64,000 nt of DNA from Mycobacterium mantenii (GTDB lineage Bacteria > Actinomycetota > Actinomycetes > Mycobacteriales > Mycobacteriaceae): NCBI RefSeq assembly GCF_010731775.1, contig NZ_AP022590.1, positions 1,674,001-1,738,000 of the forward strand, given 5' to 3'. The position numbers were made by a program, and so were the translations under genes. The first letter of the stretch is position 1. Each line of letters begins with the position of its first letter. Shown piece by piece: positions 22,652 to 33,117 of the stretch. The notes below the pieces were generated by a model. The model had not been told where the DNA came from. It did not search any database and saw nothing but the letters and a program-made list of their open reading frames with translations.

Positions 22652-23160
22652 TTAACCGCCGTCAGCAGGTACTCCGTCAGCAGGTGGCCCGTCGTGGCAA
22701 GGATGGCGAACCCGCCTACGATCGCGACGGCGTCCTCCAGCAGCGCGATCGGCAGGTCCTTGCCGCCCGTCGCGGCGACGAGCCGCTTGCGTGCCTGGTA
22801 GCCGCCGAGGGTGCCCAGCACCGCACCGATGATCCCGGCGCCCAGCGCGGTGAACGTCCAGTGCGGCCAGGCGCCGAGCGCCGCGCCCGCGAGCCCACCC
22901 ATGACGATCCGGGCCGCGAAGATCGGCGGCGCGGTGCGGGCCGGCGTCTTGGGCAGCTTGTCGTTGATCAGTTCGCCGACGGCGAGAACGGTGAAGATGA
23001 TCACCGTGATGATGCTGGCCATCCAGCCCGCCCACGTGCCGTGCACATCGATCCAGCCGATATACGCGGCCCAGGCGACGACGGCGGGCGCGGTGAGCGA
23101 CCGCAGTCCGGCCACAACACCAATCAGTAAAGCCAGCAAGACAAGAAGCGTATGTGTCAC
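22648..23160 (-). CDS. DUF4126 membrane protein (Rv2120c-like)
   Basis: 170 residues with four or five membrane helices: TLLVLLALLIGVVAGLRSLT, SIITVIIFTVLAVGELI, glycine-rich helices near 85-125, and a last helix ending ATTGHLLTEYLL. The GLRSLTAPAVVAWAA stretch is typical of DUF4126. The function is unknown. The open frame extends 18 codons upstream, but the GTG at 23160 follows AGGAGGG at normal distance. It forms a two-gene unit with the downstream oxidoreductase. Confidence 0.8.
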   Translation of the reverse strand: MTHTLLVLLALLIGVVAGLRSLTAPAVVAWAAYIGWIDVHGTWAGWMASIITVIIFTVLAVGELINDKLPKTPARTAPPIFAARIVMGGLAGAALGAWPHWTFTALGAGIIGAVLGTLGGYQARKRLVAATGGKDLPIALLEDAVAIVGGFAILATTGHLLTEYLLTAVK

Positions 23161-23279
23161 GGAAGACCCTCCTGGGAGACGACAGCCGGCGACCGATGCG
23201 GGGACGACCCACACGCCAACCCGGGCAGTCCCCCGAGCCGGACGCTAACACAGCCGCGGGACCTGCACCGCGTACGCAA

Positions 23280-24434
<1,155 letters not shown>

Positions 24435-24473
24435 TCACCTCGGTTTAGCCCCGATCGGATTTCGAGCGCCCGG

Positions 24474-25076
24474 TCAGTCGAATCCGCCGAGCGTGATGCG
24501 CAGCGCTTCCTCCAGCTGCACGTGAAACGGGGGCCGTGCCGCGATGTCTGAGGTCAACCACCCGTCGAGCACGAATTGCACTGTGGCCAAACTAATGTGG
24601 ACCAACAGGGCGGCTCGGACATCGACCGTCGCGTCGACCCCCATCCGAGCGGCGACCTGCTCGATCAGCGTGCCGTGATCGGTTTCGCTGACCAACACGG
24701 ACTTGCTCAACAGGTGGGGCGCGGTCGCGACGGCAAGGCGCCAGGTATCCAGGTCGTCAACCTCGCTGACGTCGCGGGCGTGCGTCACGAACAGCTGGAT
24801 CAGCGCCTCGGCCGGCGACTCATCCGGCGGCCTGGCGCTGTAAGAACCGACGATCTCGGCGGCCGCCTCCCGAACGGGATCGATCAGCAGGCCCTCCTTG
24901 GTGGGCGCATACCGGAAATACGTGCTGATGGAGACGCCGGCGGCCGCGGCGATGTCCTCGGTGGTCACCGTGTCGAAACCGCGTTCGGCGAAGAGCCGAT
25001 GCGCGGTTTGCTGGATCTGGGAAAGCAGCTCGGCACGGCGTCGGTCCCGCAACGAACCGGTGTTTGCTGAGGGCAT
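24474..25076 (-). CDS. TetR-family regulator divergent from mce operon
   Basis: 200 residues. The N-terminal helix-turn-helix ([20 protein letters not shown], then [14 protein letters not shown]) is typical of TetR. The C-terminal ligand domain (about 70-195) shows no family I can name. Divergent placement 306 bases from the yrbE-mce operon suggests it controls that operon and itself. It is not Mce3R, which is about twice as long and has two TetR units. The likely inducer is a lipid or acyl-CoA, by analogy with other mycobacterial lipid-import regulators. Confidence 0.85.
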   Translation of the reverse strand: MPSANTGSLRDRRRAELLSQIQQTAHRLFAERGFDTVTTEDIAAAAGVSISTYFRYAPTKEGLLIDPVREAAAEIVGSYSARPPDESPAEALIQLFVTHARDVSEVDDLDTWRLAVATAPHLLSKSVLVSETDHGTLIEQVAARMGVDATVDVRAALLVHISLATVQFVLDGWLTSDIAARPPFHVQLEEALRITLGGFD

Positions 25077-25149
25077 GCCATCACCTTCGTCAATCCGACA
25101 TTTGAACCCCAGGGGTGCCGTCCAGCGACGAACTCAGATGAGTGACTCT

Positions 25150-25236
25150 ACACTATTGAAAGTCCCTATCAAGTAGGCTAGTGTGATGCAGCACACACCA
25201 GTGAGCTGCGGAGTCCTGGCACTTGTTGACACTATT
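25150..25236. promoter_or_regulatory. Candidate TetR operator cluster and mce promoter
   Basis: ACACTATT occurs at 25150-25157 and again at 25229-25236, and its inverse TAGTGT at 25179-25184, giving an inverted pair plus a direct copy between the divergent genes. TTGACA at 25226-25231 overlaps the third copy and could be a -35 box for the mce operon, so a bound repressor would block it. Around it the sequence is unusually AT-rich (ACTATTTTAATAAGGATAGG). Confidence 0.4.
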
Positions 25237-25382
25237 TTAATAAGGATAGGGGTCGACGGCCGCCCAAGACCCTCCGCTCGGCGCTCGAGACTTAGGGGTG
25301 GGAATAGGGCCGATGCAAGCGGTAGCCGGTACGCGATGACCTGCGCCATGTGTTTGCTAGACGAGCCGCGGGTCGCGCCGCT

Positions 25383-26225
25383 ATGACAACGACACAGCTT
25401 GACGGCGTCACCGCCATCCGGAACTGGTCCGTCGGGTACGTCCAACGTCACCCGGTCGCCTCGCTGACGACGGTAGGCGAACAGTTTGTCCTGGGCGTGC
25501 GAACCGCTCAATATTTCTTCTACGACCTGGTGACCGGCCGATTCCAGTGGCAGGAGTTCGTCCGGCAGGGCGCGTTCATGGCCGGCACCGCCGTGTTGCC
25601 GACGATCCTGGTGTCGCTGCCGATCAGCGTCACCCTGTCCATCCAGTTCGCATTGCTGGCCGGCCAGGTCGGTGCCACCTCGCTGGCCGGGGCGGCCAGC
25701 GGGCTCGCGGTCATCCGGCAGGGGGCGTCGCTGGTGGCCGCGGTCCTGATGGCATCGGCGGTCGGGTCGGCCATCACCGCCGACCTGGGTTCGCGAACGA
25801 TGCGCGAAGAGACCGACGCGATGGAGGTGATGGGCGTCTCGGTGATTCGCCGCCTGGTCGTGCCCCGCTTCGCCGCGGCGGTGATGATCGGCGTGGCCCT
25901 CACCGGTGTCGTGTGCTTCGCCGGATTCTTCGCGAGCTACATGTTCAACGTGTACTTCCAGAACGGGGCGCCGGGCAGTTTCGTGTCGACGTTCGCGTCG
26001 TTCGCCACGACCGGCGACATGATCCTGGCGCTGATCAAGGCGATCGTGTTCGGCGCCATCGTGGCCATCGTGTCGAGCCAGAAAGGCTTGTCCACCAAGG
26101 GCGGACCGACCGGCGTCGCGAACTCCGTGAATGCCGCTGTGGTCGAGGCGATCCTGCTTTTGATGATCGTCAACGTCGCCATCAGCCAGCTCTACATCAT
26201 GTTGTCGCCCAGGACGGGGCTGTGA
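25383..26225 (+). CDS. YrbE-family ABC permease A of the mce operon
   Basis: 280 residues, five or six membrane helices, with the MlaE-type conserved region EETDAMEVMGVSVIRRLVVPR (split over two hydrophobic flanks). YrbEA and YrbEB form the permease of Mce lipid importers, which are energised by the ATPase MceG encoded elsewhere. The open frame begins 11 codons earlier, but the ATG at 25383 (MTTTQLDGVTAIRNW) fits the family. The next gene starts two bases after its stop, so the operon is tightly packed. Confidence 0.92.
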   Translation: MTTTQLDGVTAIRNWSVGYVQRHPVASLTTVGEQFVLGVRTAQYFFYDLVTGRFQWQEFVRQGAFMAGTAVLPTILVSLPISVTLSIQFALLAGQVGATSLAGAASGLAVIRQGASLVAAVLMASAVGSAITADLGSRTMREETDAMEVMGVSVIRRLVVPRFAAAVMIGVALTGVVCFAGFFASYMFNVYFQNGAPGSFVSTFASFATTGDMILALIKAIVFGAIVAIVSSQKGLSTKGGPTGVANSVNAAVVEAILLLMIVNVAISQLYIMLSPRTGL

Positions 26226-26226
26226 C

Positions 26227-27090
26227 GTGACCGCCTCCGTTTATCGACCGTTCGCACCGGTTTCGGTCCCGCTCATCCGGCTCTACCGCCGGGGCAAAGT
26301 GCCGATCATCCGGCTCGGCCACCTGCTCGTCTTCTTCGTCAGGGCGCTGGTCGCCGTGCCGCTCGCCTTGCGCCAGTACCGCGCCGAATTCCTGCGGCTG
26401 TTGTCGAACATCACCTGGGGCAACGGATCCATCGTGGTGGGCGGCGGCACCGCCGGTGTGGCCGTGGTGCTCGGCATGACCGTCGGCGCGCTGGTCGGGA
26501 TCGAGGGCTACAACTTCCTGGATCTGCTGGGTCTCGGGCCCGCCACCGGGTTCGTCTCCTCGTTGGTCAACACTCGCGAGCTGGCTCCGCTGATGGCCTC
26601 GCTCGCCTTCGCCATGCAGGGTGGCTGCCGCTTCACCGCCCAGTTGGGATCCATGCGCATCGCCGAGGAGATCGACGCGATGGAATCGATCGCCATCCGC
26701 CCCATCCCCTATCTGGTGACCACCCGGCTCATCGCATCGGTGGTGGCGATCGTCCCGCTGTACGCCGCATGCCTGGCGATCGGATATCTGAGCACACAGT
26801 TGGTGGTGGGTATCGGCAGCGGCGGCTCGACCGGTTCCTACCTGCACTACTTCACGCTGATGCTGGCCGGCCAGGACATCGTCTATTCGTTGATCAAAGC
26901 CGTCATCTTCGTGTGGATCGCATCGACGATCCAGTGCTACTACGGGTATTACGCCAGCGGCGGGCCCGAGGGTGTCGGGGTCGCCGCGGGGCACGGCATG
27001 CGGGCCAGCATCACCGTCGTGATCATCGTCAACATGCTGCTCACCATGGCGTTGTGGGGCGTCGACTCCGGCGCACGGTTCGGCGGGTAG
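26227..27090 (+). CDS. YrbE-family ABC permease B of the mce operon
   Basis: 287 residues (GTG start). It has the MlaE fold with about five helices and the conserved cytoplasmic EEIDAMESIAIRPIPYLVTT segment thought to contact the ATPase. It pairs with the preceding YrbEA. The first Mce gene follows after 11 bases. As in other mycobacterial mce loci, the ATPase is not in the operon. Confidence 0.92.
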   Translation: MTASVYRPFAPVSVPLIRLYRRGKVPIIRLGHLLVFFVRALVAVPLALRQYRAEFLRLLSNITWGNGSIVVGGGTAGVAVVLGMTVGALVGIEGYNFLDLLGLGPATGFVSSLVNTRELAPLMASLAFAMQGGCRFTAQLGSMRIAEEIDAMESIAIRPIPYLVTTRLIASVVAIVPLYAACLAIGYLSTQLVVGIGSGGSTGSYLHYFTLMLAGQDIVYSLIKAVIFVWIASTIQCYYGYYASGGPEGVGVAAGHGMRASITVVIIVNMLLTMALWGVDSGARFGG

Positions 27091-27101
27091 GCCGGTGGAA
27101 C

Positions 27102-28673
27102 ATGCCCAATTCCTTTGAGCTGGACGGCCGCGGCCCGTCGGACCGGCAGCTGTTCGGTGTCGGCATCGCGGTCGTGGTGGTCAGCGCCCTGGTCACCGGC
27201 GCGATGCTGATCAAATCCACTGGCAGGCTGAACGATTACGTGCGGGTGGTGGCCGACCTGGTCAACGTGGGCGACGGACTTCCGCAGAAGTCCGACGTCA
27301 AATACCACGGCGTGCTCGTCGGCATGGTCAACGGCGTCATCCCAGCGGCGCACGGCAAGCCCAACTACGTCCACATCGACCTCAAAGAGGAATATGCCAA
27401 GTCGATCCCGGCCAGCGCGACCGCACGCGTGGTGCCCAGCAACGTTTTCGCCGTCTCGTCGGTCCAGCTGGTGGGCAACGGCCCCGGTGCGAAAATCCAT
27501 GATGGTGCCCATATCTCGGAGGACAGGCGGCTGCCGACGGTGCTGTTCCAGACGACCGTCACCAAGCTGCGCGATCTGCTCGCCGCCGCGGGGCGCGGCC
27601 GCGACGACAGGTCGGTGGGGATCCTGGCCACCCTGGGTGCGGCCACCGATCATCGCCGCGTAAGCCTGCTGAATGCTGGCGCGCAGTTGAATCGCGTTCT
27701 CGACCAACTCAATTCGATCGTCAGCACCGACGCCGGCCCTTCGACGGTGTCGGCGCTGCTGGATGCGACGACCGGGCTTGCGCAGACGGCACCCGATCTT
27801 CTCGATGCATTGCATCAGGCCGTCGAACCGATGCGGACCTTCGCCGAGACCCGCGGTCAGTTGGCCTCGTTGCTGTCGGGCGCCGACTACACGGTCGGCA
27901 CGACGCGTCAATCCTTCGACAACCACATCGACCAACTCATCAAGATCACCACCGATTTCACGCCGGTGCTCGGAATCCTGGCGCAGAAGTCGAACAACTT
28001 CGTGCCCGCCGTCGCCAAGCTGGACAACCTGGCCAACCAGTTCATGGAACAGGTGTGGAACCCGCGAACGAACCTGGGCAACATGCGCGCGATGCTGACC
28101 TTCACGCCCAGTTCCACCTACACCCGCGCCGACTGCCCGCATTACGGCGAGCTCAAGGGACCCAGCTGCTTTACCGCACCGCTGATTCCGGTGCGGCCCG
28201 ACCTGCCCGACGTGCTGCTACCGCAGAACTATCAGCCACCCAAGGACCTGGCGCCCCCGCCGGGCACGGTGATCGGTCCGGACGGCAACCTAGTCGCGGT
28301 GGGTCCGCCGCTGATCAACCCGCATCCCAATCTGACCGATCCTAATCCCCCGCTGGCCCCGGGGATTACGCCGTCGCCGCCGGTGCCCGGCAGCGCGAAT
28401 CCCGACAACCCCTCGCCCGGAGCGCCGGCCACACCGCAGGAGCACGAGCCGTGGCTCGCGCCGGTGGCGCCCAAGGCGCCGTGGATTCCGCAGGCCGCGT
28501 TCGGCGGCTCTCGTTTCGGGGGAAACGTGGGACCCGTTGGGAGCCAATATGAACGAAACATGCTGGGTGTGATCACCGGTGCGCCCACCACCGACGCCAC
28601 CGAGCTTCTGCTGGGCCCGGTCGCCCGCGGCACCACGGTGTCGCTGGCGCACCAACCCGGGGAGGCGAAATGA
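27102..28673 (+). CDS. Mce family protein, A position
   Basis: 523 residues. One N-terminal membrane helix (about 20-42, FGVGIAVVVVSALVTGAMLI), an MCE/MlaD domain (about 46-130) and a helical needle-forming region (about 180-340). The Pro-rich C-terminal tail (about 355-470) is long, as in MceA proteins. The six Mce proteins assemble into a hetero-hexameric tube carrying lipids across the periplasm. The longer open frame upstream overlaps yrbEB and is not used; the ATG at 27102 follows GGTGGAAC. It overlaps the next gene by ATGA. Confidence 0.9.
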   Translation: MPNSFELDGRGPSDRQLFGVGIAVVVVSALVTGAMLIKSTGRLNDYVRVVADLVNVGDGLPQKSDVKYHGVLVGMVNGVIPAAHGKPNYVHIDLKEEYAKSIPASATARVVPSNVFAVSSVQLVGNGPGAKIHDGAHISEDRRLPTVLFQTTVTKLRDLLAAAGRGRDDRSVGILATLGAATDHRRVSLLNAGAQLNRVLDQLNSIVSTDAGPSTVSALLDATTGLAQTAPDLLDALHQAVEPMRTFAETRGQLASLLSGADYTVGTTRQSFDNHIDQLIKITTDFTPVLGILAQKSNNFVPAVAKLDNLANQFMEQVWNPRTNLGNMRAMLTFTPSSTYTRADCPHYGELKGPSCFTAPLIPVRPDLPDVLLPQNYQPPKDLAPPPGTVIGPDGNLVAVGPPLINPHPNLTDPNPPLAPGITPSPPVPGSANPDNPSPGAPATPQEHEPWLAPVAPKAPWIPQAAFGGSRFGGNVGPVGSQYERNMLGVITGAPTTDATELLLGPVARGTTVSLAHQPGEAK

Positions 28674-29725
28674 AATTTCGAGGCCCACTGATCGCACTGA
28701 CCCTGTTCATGATTGTCTCGTTGACGCTGACCTGGCTGGTCTATGTGAGCCTGCGGCGTGACGTGGCCGGTGACACCGCCAGGTATTCGGCGGTGTTCAC
28801 CGACGTGTACGGGCTTCGCGAGGGCGATGACGTCCGGATGGCCGGCGTGCGGGTGGGCCGCGTCGAAAAGGTCGAGCTCGACGGCAAACTGGCGAAGGTC
28901 TCGTTCGTCGTGCAGTCCGAACAGCGGCTGTTCGGAAACACCCTTGCCTCGGTGACCTACCAGAACATCGTGGGCCAGCGTTACCTCGGACTGTCCCTGG
29001 GCAAAGAAGGCAGTCCGCAGCTACTCCCCCCGGGCAGCACCATCCCGCTGGAACGCACCGAACCCTCTTTCGACGTGACCACGCTGCTCAACGGCTACGA
29101 ACCGTTGTTCAGCCTGCTGAACCCCCATGACGCGGACAACCTCACCAAGGGCATCATCCAGTCACTGCAGGGCGACACGTCGTCACTCACCACGCTGGTC
29201 GGCCAAACCTCCACGCTCACCGAAACATTCGCGGGCCGCGATCAGGCTCTGGGCAATGTGATCACCAACCTCAACAAGGTGGTCGGCAACCTCGCCCAAC
29301 AGAACGACAACCTCGACGGGGTCATCACGCAGACCCGCAGCGTCGTCGGCGAGCTCGACCGGCGGCGCCCGGACCTGGTCGCCTCGATCGGTTCGCTGGC
29401 CCGGGTGACCGACCGGCTGTCGGCCTCGGCGACGAACGTGTACCCGGCGCTGCGCGAATTCATCGACCGCCAGCCCGGCGTCACCAAACACATCATGGAC
29501 GTCGAACCGCAGGTGGCGTTCTTCGGCGACAACATTCCGCTGCTGCTGAAAGGCCTGACCCGGGTGGGCAATCAGGGCGCCTACGGCAACGCCTACGTCT
29601 GCGACGTGAACTTCATGGGGTTCTTCCCCGGGCTCAACGATGTCGTGCCGATCATCATCAATGCTGCCACGCCCGGCAACCGGGCTTGGCACACCCCGCG
29701 CTGCAGGAGCACGGTCGATGGCTGA
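28670..29725 (+). CDS. Mce family protein, B position
   Basis: 351 residues. N-terminal helix (IALTLFMIVSLTLTWLVYVS), MCE domain (about 35-115, VRMAGVRVGRVEKVELDG), then the helical region. A conserved Cys pair near the C-terminus (VCDVNF, PRCRS) is common in MceB. It overlaps the gene before by four bases and the gene after by eight, so all are made from one message. Confidence 0.9.
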   Translation: MKFRGPLIALTLFMIVSLTLTWLVYVSLRRDVAGDTARYSAVFTDVYGLREGDDVRMAGVRVGRVEKVELDGKLAKVSFVVQSEQRLFGNTLASVTYQNIVGQRYLGLSLGKEGSPQLLPPGSTIPLERTEPSFDVTTLLNGYEPLFSLLNPHDADNLTKGIIQSLQGDTSSLTTLVGQTSTLTETFAGRDQALGNVITNLNKVVGNLAQQNDNLDGVITQTRSVVGELDRRRPDLVASIGSLARVTDRLSASATNVYPALREFIDRQPGVTKHIMDVEPQVAFFGDNIPLLLKGLTRVGNQGAYGNAYVCDVNFMGFFPGLNDVVPIIINAATPGNRAWHTPRCRSTVDG

Positions 29726-30773
29726 CGCATCGATACGACAACGGCTTTCGGGGATGAAGAAGCGTCCGCTGGAAAGCTACAACAAGACCTGGCTCGGGTT
29801 CATCGCCGTCGCGGTGGTCGCGGTGGTGATCGGGGTCATGCTGCTGGTCCATGCGATCGGCGCCGGCTACCGGCATTACACCGCGGAGTTTCTGCAGGCG
29901 GCCTCCCTGCGGACGGGCAACCCGATCGTGGTCGCGGGCATCCCGGTGGGCAACGTCACGAGCATGAAACTCGTCGGCGACCACGTCGAGGCGGGGCTGA
30001 AGGTCCGCGACGACATCAAGCTGGGCAAAGACTCCCGGGCACAGATCAGGGTCACCACCATCCTGGGTTCGCGCTACCTCGCACTGGAACCCAACGGCCC
30101 GGCGCACCTGCCCGACAACACCTTCGACTTGGCGCACACCGAGGTGCCCTACGACCTGCAGGCCGCGCTGCAGGACGCCACCACCACTTTCGAACAGGTC
30201 GACTCCGACAGGTTCGCGCAGTCACTGGCGGTCCTCGGCAAGCAGCTCGAGGGCCTGCCATCCGTTGTGCCGCAGGCGATCACGAACATCAACACACTGT
30301 CGTCGATCATCGCGGTACGGCGCGACCAACTTGGACAGCTGCTCCGCAGCACCGAGCAGGTGACCAACACGCTGCGGCGCCAGCAGGCCGGCATCGGCGC
30401 TCTGGTCGACCAGGGCCAAGACCTGCTAGGTCAATTCGTCGCGCGGCGCGCCGTTTTCCACGCGATGATGCAGTCCCTGTCCAGCCTTGTCGACACCATG
30501 AGCAAGGTCGTGGTCAACGAGCGCTCGGGGCTGGACGCGCTGATCAAAGACATGCGTGACTTCACCGACCTGATGTCCCAGCACGACGACCTGCTGCACA
30601 GCATGCTGCAAACCAGCCCGATCTTCTTCCGCGAGGCCGCCAACCTCACCGGTGACGGCAACGCGATCAACTTCAACGCCCCCAACGTCCCACTGATCGA
30701 CTCGTGGATGTGCGCGATCAGTGGGCGTGCCAAGCAGTTCGGCATGATTCAGTACTTCAAGGACTGCAAGTGA
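29718..30773 (+). CDS. Mce family protein, C position
   Basis: 351 residues. The N-terminal membrane helix (FIAVAVVAVVIGVMLLVHAI) is followed by the MCE domain (IVVAGIPVGNVTSMKLVGD) and a helical stalk. The start at 29718 (MADASIRQRLSG) has GGAG upstream; another ATG at 29754 (MKKRPLES) is possible. The open frame upstream of 29718 runs inside the previous gene. The last codons overlap the GTG of the next gene. Confidence 0.88.
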   Translation: MADASIRQRLSGMKKRPLESYNKTWLGFIAVAVVAVVIGVMLLVHAIGAGYRHYTAEFLQAASLRTGNPIVVAGIPVGNVTSMKLVGDHVEAGLKVRDDIKLGKDSRAQIRVTTILGSRYLALEPNGPAHLPDNTFDLAHTEVPYDLQAALQDATTTFEQVDSDRFAQSLAVLGKQLEGLPSVVPQAITNINTLSSIIAVRRDQLGQLLRSTEQVTNTLRRQQAGIGALVDQGQDLLGQFVARRAVFHAMMQSLSSLVDTMSKVVVNERSGLDALIKDMRDFTDLMSQHDDLLHSMLQTSPIFFREAANLTGDGNAINFNAPNVPLIDSWMCAISGRAKQFGMIQYFKDCK

Positions 30774-31885
30774 GGGGGCTCGGCGCCAAGGCGCTGGCCA
30801 TCGTCGCCGCGGTCGCGGTCATCGCCGCGGCGGTCGGCATCGGTAGGTGGTACCTGAGCTCCGACGAGGACACCATCACCGTGACCGCCCAATTCGACAG
30901 CGCCTCGGGCCTCTACGAGGGCAACGAGGTGGCGGTGCTGGGCATGCCGGTGGGCAAGGTCACCAAGATCAACCCCAAGGGCGGCTACGTCGAGGTCGAG
31001 TTCACCGTCGACCACCACGTCAGAGTGCCCGCCACCGCGCAGGCCGTCACGGTGTCGACGTCCATCCTGACCGACCGGCAGATCGAGCTTACGCCGCCCT
31101 ATCACGGCGGACCGACCCTGGAGAACCACGACACCATCGGGTTGCCCCGGACCAAGACGCCCGTCGAATTCAGCAGCGTCCTCAACGTTTTGGACAAGGT
31201 GACCAAGTCGCTCGAGGGCGATGGCCACGGAGGTGGGCCCATCGCCGACGTGCTGGGCGGCGGCGCCGAGGTAGTCAACGGCAACGGCGAGAGGATCAAG
31301 GCGGCGCTGGGTGAGCTGTCCAAGGCGCTGCGGCTGTCCAGCGACGGTGGCGCGGCGACCCGCGGGCAGATCACCACGATCGTCAAAAACATCAGCACGC
31401 TGTTCGAGGCCGTGGCCGCCAATGACACGAAATTGCGCGAATTCGCCTCCACCATCCACCAAGTCAGCCAGATCATGGCCGACGAGGACCTGGGCAGCGG
31501 CAGCACCGGGCACAAACTCGACCAGCTGATCCAGCGGGCCGGCGACCTGCTCGACGAAAACCGGGACAACGTCAAGCAGGCTGTCCTGCACGGCAACGAC
31601 ACGTTGAAGACGGTGACCGACCAGCGGCGCGACCTGGCCGAGCTGCTGGATCTGGCTCCGTTGGTGGCCGATAACGCCTACAACATGATCGACCGGGCGA
31701 ACGGCAGCGTGCGGGCCCGGTTCCTCACGGATCGATTGCTCTTCGACAGCCAATACACCAAAGAGATCTGCAACCTGATGGGCCTTCGACAACTGGGCTG
31801 CAGCACGGGGACCATCCAGGACTTCGGCCCCGATTTCGGGCTGACGTATGTGCTCGACGGCATGGCCGCCATGGGGCAGAAATGA
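30770..31885 (+). CDS. Mce family protein, D position
   Basis: 371 residues beginning with a GTG that overlaps the previous stop (GTGA). It has a short basic start, a membrane helix (AKALAIVAAVAVIAAAVGIG), the MCE domain (EVAVLGMPVGKVTKINPKG) and a helical region. Its Pro-rich C-terminal tail is missing, so it is shorter than many MceD proteins. It ends with ATGA overlap to the lipoprotein gene. Confidence 0.88.
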   Translation: MRGLGAKALAIVAAVAVIAAAVGIGRWYLSSDEDTITVTAQFDSASGLYEGNEVAVLGMPVGKVTKINPKGGYVEVEFTVDHHVRVPATAQAVTVSTSILTDRQIELTPPYHGGPTLENHDTIGLPRTKTPVEFSSVLNVLDKVTKSLEGDGHGGGPIADVLGGGAEVVNGNGERIKAALGELSKALRLSSDGGAATRGQITTIVKNISTLFEAVAANDTKLREFASTIHQVSQIMADEDLGSGSTGHKLDQLIQRAGDLLDENRDNVKQAVLHGNDTLKTVTDQRRDLAELLDLAPLVADNAYNMIDRANGSVRARFLTDRLLFDSQYTKEICNLMGLRQLGCSTGTIQDFGPDFGLTYVLDGMAAMGQK

Positions 31886-33117
31886 TGGCCCCGGGCGCGC
31901 GGGGCGTGCTGACGGTGGTGGCCGCCGCGATGGTCACCGCGGGATGCGCCACGAACGGCCTTGCCAGCCTGCCCCTTCCGGCCCCGGGGCTGGGCTCGGG
32001 CGGATATTCGCTGAACGCGATCTTCTCCAACGCGCTGAACCTGCCGATGAATGCCAAGGTCAAGCTCGCCGGCGCCGACGTCGGACAGCTCGAATCGATG
32101 GTCGCCCGCAACTACACCGCAGTCACCCGGCTGCGCATCCGCGACGGTGTCCAACTGCCGCGGGGCAGCACCGCCGAATTGCGTACCGCCACACCGCTGG
32201 GCGACGTGTTCGTCGCGCTGAAGCCGCCGCCCGACGATCCCGTGGACGGGCCGCTGTTGCGCGAGGGCGACACCATCGGCCTGGATTCGACCGCGGCCGC
32301 CGCGACCGTCGAGTCGGTGTTGAGTTCGGCGGCGATTCTGGTCAACGGCGGGGCGGTGCGCAATTTCACCAACATCATCAACGGATTCGGCAAGGCGACC
32401 GGCGACCAGGGCCAGGCGTTCGGAGACATGATCCGCAAGTCCAACGAGCTGCTCGGGAGGCTGGATGCCCGGTCCGATCAGATCTCGCACGCGCTGACCC
32501 AATTGTCGGGCCTGGCAGACCAACTCGACGCCAAGAACCAAACCATCGGCGACCTGATGGCGGCCGCCAGCCCCGCCACGTCGGCCCTGGCCGACAACAC
32601 CAGCCAGCTTTCCAACCTGGCCGTCCAGGTGGGTGACACCTCCCGCTTGCTGGCCAGGTTCCCGTCGATCGGCGGGACCGACACCAGCGGCCGCAGCGTG
32701 ATACGCGACCTGAACACGATCGCCGGGGCCGCCAACGACGTCGCGGTGAGCCCCGATACCAGCTGGCTGTCGATCAACCGGCTGATCCCTGCGCTGGTCA
32801 AATCGACGGCGGGGAACTCGATTTCGGTGAATGTGGGCGTGGACAAGATCATGCTCGGGTCGCTCCCCGATATCGGATTCCCCGGTGACATCGGTCTGCA
32901 CGGGCCGCACCACTACAACGTGAACCTGCTCGTCGGCACCCTCAAGTACACCCTGTGGCGGTTGCAGGAACGCGTGGTCGGCCGGGGGCCGAACTCGCCA
33001 CAGGTTCCGGTGATACCGGACCCGAACATCCCGGGCCAGATCGATGTCGCCCCCGGGCCCCCGCCGGCACCGGCCCCGCCGCCGGGACCGCTGCCCCCAA
33101 CAGGACCGCAACCATGA
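31882..33117 (+). CDS. Mce lipoprotein, E position (LprK/LprN type)
   Basis: 411 residues with a lipoprotein signal (VVAAAMVTAGC, lipid-bearing Cys22), the usual feature of the fifth Mce protein. MCE domain about 40-115, helical region to about 290, and a Pro-rich end (PGPPPAPAPPPGPLPPTGP). The lipid anchor would hold this subunit to the outer leaflet of the plasma membrane in the Mce complex. It overlaps both neighbours by four bases. Confidence 0.9.
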   Translation: MMAPGARGVLTVVAAAMVTAGCATNGLASLPLPAPGLGSGGYSLNAIFSNALNLPMNAKVKLAGADVGQLESMVARNYTAVTRLRIRDGVQLPRGSTAELRTATPLGDVFVALKPPPDDPVDGPLLREGDTIGLDSTAAAATVESVLSSAAILVNGGAVRNFTNIINGFGKATGDQGQAFGDMIRKSNELLGRLDARSDQISHALTQLSGLADQLDAKNQTIGDLMAAASPATSALADNTSQLSNLAVQVGDTSRLLARFPSIGGTDTSGRSVIRDLNTIAGAANDVAVSPDTSWLSINRLIPALVKSTAGNSISVNVGVDKIMLGSLPDIGFPGDIGLHGPHHYNVNLLVGTLKYTLWRLQERVVGRGPNSPQVPVIPDPNIPGQIDVAPGPPPAPAPPPGPLPPTGPQP

